Assembly: GCA_036674765.1 (NCBI GenBank)
Contig: JARVKI010000114.1
Coordinates: 1 to 64,000 of the forward strand
From: Seiridium cupressi
Taxonomy: Eukaryota > Ascomycota > Sordariomycetes > Amphisphaeriales > Sporocadaceae
DNA length: 64,000 bases
Reading direction: 5' to 3'
Under the pieces are notes generated by a model, which saw nothing but the letters and a program-made list of their open reading frames with translations, was not told the origin of the DNA and did not search any database. Shown here piece by piece: positions 57,723 to 64,000 of this stretch. Position 1 is the first letter of the stretch. Every line of letters begins with the position of its first letter. The translations under genes were made by a program, and so were the position numbers.

Positions 57723-58711
57723 TCAGGTTCGACCGCCGCTACCGATCTTGAAAGCTTCCATCACAACACCCCAAGTTCCCTTCTCGCCAACTGTCGATAT
57801 GGGCTCACCCAAAGCGACCCGGCGCATCAAAAGGGTATCCTTTGCGACCTTGAGCCTCTTGCCCTCGCCCGTGCTCAAACAGTCCCGGAACCATTCCTCC
57901 TCCCGCCCATCGAATGGAAGACTGGCCAACTCCCCGGCACGCTCCGCGGCCTCATCACTGCGGCTTGTTCCTAGCACGCCAACAATCAATCTTCGGAAGA
58001 GGCCCTCTCGTTGCGCTTCTGGTTTCGTGCGCGAATATCGTAGGGCTTCACCAACATTACTCTGGACGAAGGACTCGAATAGTAACTCCACCGACCTCTC
58101 GCTCTTCAGCACGGGCTGGACCGTGTGCCAATATGCCAACGGTAGAGTATAGTCGCCGTCTTTGCTGGCTTGGTTGACCAGGACTATGACAATATCGTCT
58201 GCAAATTCGGGTGTCAAGCTTGGATGTGTAAGGTACTCCAGCCCTAGAGCAAATGACTGGCGGTCGAAATACCAGAGACCCTTGATCAGCAGCTGGTACT
58301 TGGTGGACAAACCCGAGCGGTTTGCGAAGTGATCGGCCTTCGAGGTGTCATTGCGGTTGTGCGAGGGCGAGAGATCATCAATGTCCAAGAGCAGGTAGTA
58401 CAATATGGACAGCTTGTGATGCGCGGCTATGTTTGTCGAGGTACTGATCTGCTCGTGGAGTTGTCGCAGAGCCGATTCTGATTTGGGAGGATAGAGGCCC
58501 CGAACTACAACAACACTTAGTATTCCATGACTCTGATTCAAGGCCAAGTACCGTTACCTTTTTGAAGTCCCAACGCCGCCAGAACCTTGTCAATAAACAG
58601 GGCGCCCTCGAAGCTCCGACGATAGCTCTCTGCTTCTTGAATGAAGGTCCGATTGTACGGGAAAGGGTTCAGAGGGCTGAAGACCCGGTCAAAGTTGCCG
58701 TAGTCAATCAT
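57723..58711 (-). CDS. ELYS-like nuclear pore complex assembly protein
   Basis: Two exons (58711-58558, 58504-57723) with a 53 bp gtaacg...gtag intron give 311 residues. The sequence begins MIDYGNFDRVFSPLNPFPY, then RSFEGALFIDKVLAALGLQK, continuing after splicing with GLYPPKSESALRQLHEQI. It then goes on with HHKLSILYYLLLDI, LPLAYWHTVQPVL and FVQSNVGEALRYSR. This is the all-helical ELYS-like domain found in vertebrate ELYS and in small fungal proteins that act in nuclear pore complex assembly. Fungal members consist of little more than this domain, as here. Human ELYS binds chromatin through an extra C-terminal part that is absent here. The gene is divergent from SMC4. The start is the first ATG after an in-frame stop; an upstream exon cannot be excluded. 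Confidence 0.8.
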
Positions 58712-59140
58712 GTCGACCAGAACCTTGGGGTTTCAGCTTTGCCTGTTCTCGCAAAATAGAGGTACGTGAAGACCAGGGGGGGATTATCGAAGTACTGTCT
58801 CGTTGTTTGGAGCTTCGAGCTATGTATTGAACCTTTGCTTGGATGCGCCCGGGGTTTCTTCGGACAGGTGCCTCCTGCAGCTGCCAGTGAGTGCCTGACT
58901 TTAGCGCGTTTTGGCGGGGCGTGGCAGCATTGACGCGCTAAACAGGGGGTGACAGTTTTGGTGTGGGGAATGTTTATTTACTTTGTCGGCATCAATAGCA
59001 CAGCAGCAATGGCAACCCAATGTCAGATGGCAGATTAACATCACAACGACTTTTTGCTGTATACTAACCAAGCAGCACGATACACAACGCCCTTGAGGCT
59101 TCTTTGTTCTATCTCACAGTCTTGTTCCGTGGTTTCCACC
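58712..59140. promoter_or_regulatory. Shared divergent promoter, ELYS-like / SMC4
   Basis: Only 429 bases separate the starts of the two divergent genes. The central part carries the palindromic-looking pair gcgcgttttggcggggcg and tgacgcgctaaac (58905-58940), with two gcgcg-type cores. These resemble MCB-like (ACGCG) and E2F/SBF-like elements that drive S-phase genes in fungi. This is a suggestion from pattern only. Co-expression of two genes needed around mitosis would make sense. Confidence 0.4.
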
Positions 59141-62100
59141 ATGTCGGCAAGACCTTCCCGCCGCGCCGCCGCGGCACGTCGCACAGCTATCATTGAATCC
59201 GACGACGAAGACGAGATCGCCAATTCCACAACCATCAAGCGCCAAGACGACAGCGAGGATGAGTTCACACTCGAAGTCCAAGAGAGCCCGAAACGGCGCA
59301 CTACTGCTGGCAGACGGAAGACGGCCTCTACGGTCGCATCGACACCCCGCGCGAGCAGATCACGGAGGAGTGTTGCGCCCACAGAACCCAGCGAGATCCT
59401 CGACCCGGATCAATCCACGGGGACGGTAATCCACGAGCCCGCATCTCCAGCCAAGAAACCTGCAGTAAGGAAGGGAAGAAAGAGTGTTGCGCCACGCAAG
59501 AAGGAACCTACGCCCGAGCTCCATGAGAAAAGCTCGCAAGATTCGTTGCCTACGCCCAAGGCGTCTGCATCGCCAGAGCCAACACTGCAGGGCCGAGGAA
59601 CGCCACTGGCTGATATCACCAACCAGACTGTTATCGAGCCACGACAGACCGGCGATGACACGATCACACAGATTAAGTCGATCAAGGCAATGGATACTAT
59701 TCTTGAGAAGCCGATGGATATCGTGTTGAAGTCGCGCGCACAGATGACCATGCCTGTCGTGGAGGAAGACACGGGTCCCAAGCCACGCATCGTGATCACA
59801 TATCTCATCCTCAACAACTTCAAGAGTTATGCTGGCAGGCAAGAAGTCGGTCCATTCCATGCTTCCTTCTCCTCCGTAGTGGGACCGAACGGTTCGGGCA
59901 AGTCGAATGTCATCGATTCGCTGCTATTCGTCTTCGGTTTCCGTGCCAGTAAGATGCGTCAAGGCAAGATCTCTGCTCTAATTCACAACTCGGCGGCGTA
60001 CCCGGATTTGGATCACTGCGAAGTGGCCGTCCACTTTCAGGAGGTTTTGGATCTCGTGAGTCTTGGTCTTACTACTCAGATGATGAATCGTGTATTGACA
60101 GATGATAGCCCGGCGGCGGCTCCGAGATCGTTCCCAACTCTCAGATCGTTATTTCCCGAAGAGCGTTCAAGAACAACTCCAGCAAGTACTACATCAACGG
60201 CAAGGAGTCCAACTTTACAGTGGTGACGACTCTTCTCAAAGACCGCGGAGTGGACTTGGATCACAAGCGATTCTTGATCCTTCAGGGCGAAGTCGAATCC
60301 ATTGCGCAGATGAAGCCGAAGGCAGCAAATGAGCACGAAGACGGACTTCTAGAATACCTTGAAGATATTATTGGCACATCCAAATACAAGACTCCGATCG
60401 AAGAATCGGCCCAGGAGGTCGAAACCCTCAACGAAATCTGCATGGAGAAGAGTGGTAGGGTACAGCATGTTGAAAAGGAAAAGAACGGCCTCGAGGACAA
60501 GAAGAACAAAGCTTTGGCTTACATCCGCGATGAAAATGAGTTGACGATGAAGCAATCCGCCCTCTATCAGCTCTACATCGGCGAATGCAACGACAATTTG
60601 GCAGTGACCCAGGAAGCAATCAGTCAGATGCAGGCACAGCTAGACGTGGAGCTGGAGAAGCATAATGGGAGCGAGCAGGTCATCAAGCAGCTTCAAAAGA
60701 ACTACAACAAAGGCAGCAAGGAGTATGAGGCGCAGGAGAAGGAGCACCAAGCTCTCGTCAAAGAGGTCGCCAAGTTCGAGCAAGAGCGAGTCAAGTTCGA
60801 CGAGAAACGCAAATTTTTGACCGACAAGCGGAAGAAGCTGGAGAAGACCATTGCTAATGCCGAGAAATCTTCAACGGACGCCGACGAGACCATCGAGCAA
60901 TGCAGTGAGGAAATCAAGACCTCGACTGAAGAGATTGCAGCTCTCGAGCAAAGCGTTCAGGAAGAAGAAGCGGAATTGGCCGTCATACGTGACAACTTGA
61001 AGGGCAAGACTCAAGTCTTTTCTGACCAGATCGCGGCCAAGCAAAAGTCTCTCGAGCCTTGGAAGGAGAAGATCAATCAAAAGCAGTCCGCCATTGCCGT
61101 CGCAGAATCGGAACTTGCCATTCTAGGGGAAAAGGCAAACGCTGGTGCTGTCGCGCTCGAAGAGATGCAGAACAAGATTGCCAGCATCGAAAAGGGCAGA
61201 GAGGCCAAGCTGGCACAGCTCGAGGAGTGTCAAGCTGAGAAGGTCGAGCTTGAGCAGGAGGCGCAGAAGGTCGAGAGTGACCTTGCTCAATTCGCGTCGA
61301 AGGAGCATATCATCCGCAACAAGGTTTCAAATGCCAGACAAAAGGCTGACGAAGCTCGGTCGAGTCTCGCCCAAACGCAAAACCGAGGCAACGTTCTCAC
61401 AGCTCTGATGAGAATGAGGGAAACTGGGCGTATCGATGGTTTTCATGGACGTCTTGGTAATCTGGGTGCGATCGACCAGAAGTATGACGTCGCAATCTCC
61501 ACCGCCTGCGGTGCATTGGACAACTTCGTGACAGACACCGTCGAGGCTGGACAGCAGTGCATCGAATACCTGCGCAAGACCAATCTTGGACGTGGCAACT
61601 TCATGTGTCTGGACAAGCTACGTGCTCGTGGCATGGACCCTATACAGACTCCTGAGAATGCCCCGAGATTATTCGACCTGGTCAAGGCCAAAGATGACAA
61701 ATTCCGCCCTGCTTTCTACCATGCTTTGCAAGATACTCTGGTCGCTCAAGATCTCGCTCAAGCCAACAGGATTGCCTATGGTGCCAAGAGATGGCGGGTC
61801 GTCACCGTGGCTGGCGAGCTCATTGATAAGAGTGGTACAATGTCTGGTGGTGGTACTACTGTCAAGAAGGGTCTCATGTCCAGCAAGCTTGTTGCCGACA
61901 TCTCTAAGGACCACGTCCTCGAACTTGAAGAGAGTCGCGATGTCCTGGAACAGAAATTTCAAAAGTTCCAAGATCAACAGCGCGAACTCGAGAACAGACT
62001 TCGTCAACTCAAAGATCAGATTCCACAGCTAGAGACCAAGATGCAGAAGATCAACCTTGAAATTACTAGCGCCGAGAGAAACTTTGCCGACTCACAGAGG

Positions 62101-63713
62101 CGTATCAAGGAGCTGAGCAAGGAGCACCAACCATCGCAGACTGACGACAACCGATCGGCGGCCTTGCAAAAGGAAATCGCAAAGCTCAACAAGGAAGTTG
62201 AGAAACTACATGCTGAGACCGAGGACGTCGAGGCAGAGATCAAGGAGCTCCAAGACAAGATCATGGAAGTGGGTGGTGAGAAGCTGCGCGCCCAACGTGC
62301 CAAGGTAGACTCCATCAAAGAGGAGATCTCATCGTACAACGAAGCTGTGTCTACTGCCGAAGTCAAGCGCGTTAAAGCAGAAAAGTCCAAGACGAAATTG
62401 GAGAAGGACCATGCCAAAGCGACTAAGGAATTGGACGCAGCTGTCCGCGATCTTGAGAAGCTTGAAGAAGAGGTGGAGAACCAGGGCGAGAAATCTGCCT
62501 CCCTGCAGGCCAACGCTGATGAGGCGGCGGAGGCACTTGCTGCCAAGAAGGAGGAATTGGCTGCTGTCAAGGCCGAGCTCGACGAGAAAGCATCAGAGCT
62601 CAATGAGACGCGCGCCATCGAAATCGAGATGAAGAACAAGCTCGAAGAGAACCAGAAGGCACTGGCCGAAAACATGAAGAGACTCCGATACTGGGACGAG
62701 AAGCTCAACAAGCTTGTTCTACAGAACGTAAGCGATCTCGAGGGTGCCCCTGCCCCGAAGGAGCCCGAGCCTCCCAAGCAGAGCGACGAGAGCGACGGCA
62801 CTCCCGACTCGCCAACAGGGCAACTCGAAGCAGAGGCCGAAGAGGCCACCAAGCTCGAGGAAGATAGCGAAGAGGAGGCTACCGTGCTTCATCAGCCGAA
62901 TGAGCTTCCGCAATACTCCCCAGACGAGCTCAAGGACATGTCAAAGGAGACACTGAAAGCAGAAATTGCAGCTTTGGAGGAGAAGACACAGAATGTCAAT
63001 GTCGACCTCGGTGTCCTCTCCGAGTATCGCCGCCGTGTTGAAGAGCATGCAGCGCGATCTTCGGATCTCACCTCGGCCGTTGCCTCTCGTGATGCTGCTA
63101 AGAAGCGATGCGACGACCTGCGTCGCTTACGACTCGAGGGCTTCATGGAAGGCTTTAGTACTATTTCGCTCCGTCTGAAGGAGATGTACCAGATGATTAC
63201 CATGGGTGGTAACGCAGAGCTGGAATTGGTGGACAGTCTGGACCCTTTCAGCGAGGGCATTCTGTTTAGCGTTATGCCACCCAAAAAGAGCTGGAAGAAC
63301 ATCTCGAATCTGTCTGGTGGTGAGAAGACGCTGTCGAGTTTGGCATTGGTCTTTGCTTTGCATCACTTCAAGCCTACGCCACTCTACGTCATGGACGAGA
63401 TCGATGCTGCGCTGGACTTCAGAAACGTGAGTATCCCATAAATCCTTTTTCTTTTCAAGTGCAGAATGCTAATTCATCCAAACAGGTATCGATTGTAGCC
63501 AATTACATCAAGGAGCGAACGAAGAACGCCCAGTTCATCGTCATCTCGCTCCGAAACAACATGTTCGAGCTCGCAGCCCGTCTTGTTGGTGTGTACAAAG
63601 TCAACCACATGACCAAGAGTGTCACAATCGAGAACAGGGACTACATCCAGAGAGGTGCCGTGGCCAGGAGTGGAGGGGGAGGAGCTACGGCGACAGTGGG
63701 CGCCGGTGCATGA
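59141..63713 (+). CDS. SMC4: Condensin subunit SMC4
   Basis: Three exons (59141-60055, 60109-63426, 63486-63713) with 53 and 59 bp introns encode 1486 residues. Residues 1-225 are a disordered Ser/Arg/acidic extension. The N-terminal ATPase half follows, with NFKSYAGRQEVGPF and Walker A GPNGSGKSN at about 248. A first coiled coil leads to the hinge (about 740-880, GRIDGFHGRLGNLGAID to GTMSGGG). A second coiled coil leads to the C-terminal head, with signature LSGGEKTLSSL at about 1373 and Walker B/D-loop VMDEIDAALD near 1400. The SMC4 assignment rests on SNVIDSLLFVFGFRASKMRQ and GLLEYLEDIIGTSKYK. With SMC2 it forms the condensin motor that loops and compacts chromosomes. Splicing at 60055/60109 restores EVLDLPGGGSEIVP. 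Length is normal for fungi. Confidence 0.96.
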
Positions 63714-64000
63714 GGAACGAAAGTGGAACGATGGTGTGTAATGAGTGAATGATTGTTTTCGCATACGGATATTGCCGTCTGCCGCTTTGATGAGATACCA
63801 CGGTGGCTCATAGAGGAGCTTTTGGATTTATAATGAGTTGGATCCGCGTTGTCAAGATCCCTGGTTTGGACATGTTGTTTCCGTCTATGACATCATCTCT
63901 GGCTTCATGTGTAATATGTTCCCATACATACGTATCCTTTCCGGATCAAGACTTCTTTCATGAATTTTAAAGTTCTTGTTCTGCTCGCTACGCCAGACGT
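63714..64000. other. 3' flank of SMC4
   Basis: These 287 bases hold the SMC4 3' untranslated region and poly(A) area; nothing else is recognised before the window ends. Confidence 0.5.

Noticed and set aside
62016..62852. Ser-rich minus-strand frame of 278 codons
   Set aside because: Antisense shadow of the SMC4 coiled coil, whose Lys/Glu codon bias opens the opposite frame.

Overview
The window reads as nuclear DNA of a filamentous ascomycete (Pezizomycotina). The evidence is: short 48-145 bp GT-AG introns, a Zn2Cys6 regulator, a Clr5-domain protein, a class II hydrophobin, AA9 lytic polysaccharide monooxygenases (LPMOs), a GH47 mannosidase, a FIG1 mating/calcium protein, and a large AT-rich block with the marks of repeat-induced point mutation (RIP). 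Class and species cannot be fixed from the sequence alone; Dothideomycetes or Sordariomycetes would both fit.

Layout. Bases 1 to about 6150 are a gene-free, extremely AT-rich block in which CA and TG dinucleotides are nearly absent. It holds recognisable inverted and tandem repeats. The composition changes abruptly near 6120-6150, and about 3 kb follow with no convincing gene. From 9.7 kb the window is ordinary gene space: FIG1 (+), a dead MDR oxidoreductase (-), a GH47 mannosidase (-), an SDR reductase (+), a secreted dienelactone hydrolase (+), a methyltransferase (-), a Clr5 protein (-), a GT31-like glycosyltransferase (-), an HVA1/TUDOR protein (-), an alpha/beta hydrolase (-), a PNPOx flavoprotein (-) and a GNAT-ankyrin fusion (-). 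Then come a wrecked AA9 gene (+), a frame-broken MDR dehydrogenase (-) and a Zn2Cys6 transcription factor (-). A gene-poor 3.5 kb with inverted-repeat elements leads to a class II hydrophobin (+), a cytochrome P450 (-) and an intact AA9 LPMO (-). After that lie an intron-containing tRNA-Glu (+), a sequencing-gap artefact, a gene-poor 3 kb, and a divergent pair: an ELYS-like nucleoporin-associated protein (-) and condensin SMC4 (+).

How the genes relate. I see no biosynthetic cluster. Most genes are independent housekeeping or surface/secretion functions: glycan trimming and glycosyl transfer in the secretory pathway (GH47, GT31), secreted or surface proteins (DLH, hydrophobin, AA9), and chromosome/nuclear-pore functions (SMC4, ELYS-like) that share a 430 bp intergenic promoter. 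Gene decay is a recurring theme. There are two MDR genes with disabling lesions, one AA9 relic, a possible NRPS-like reductase tail, and inverted-repeat elements, all scattered among intact genes. Exon coordinates were worked out by eye from splice signals, reading frame and family conservation. No database search was possible.
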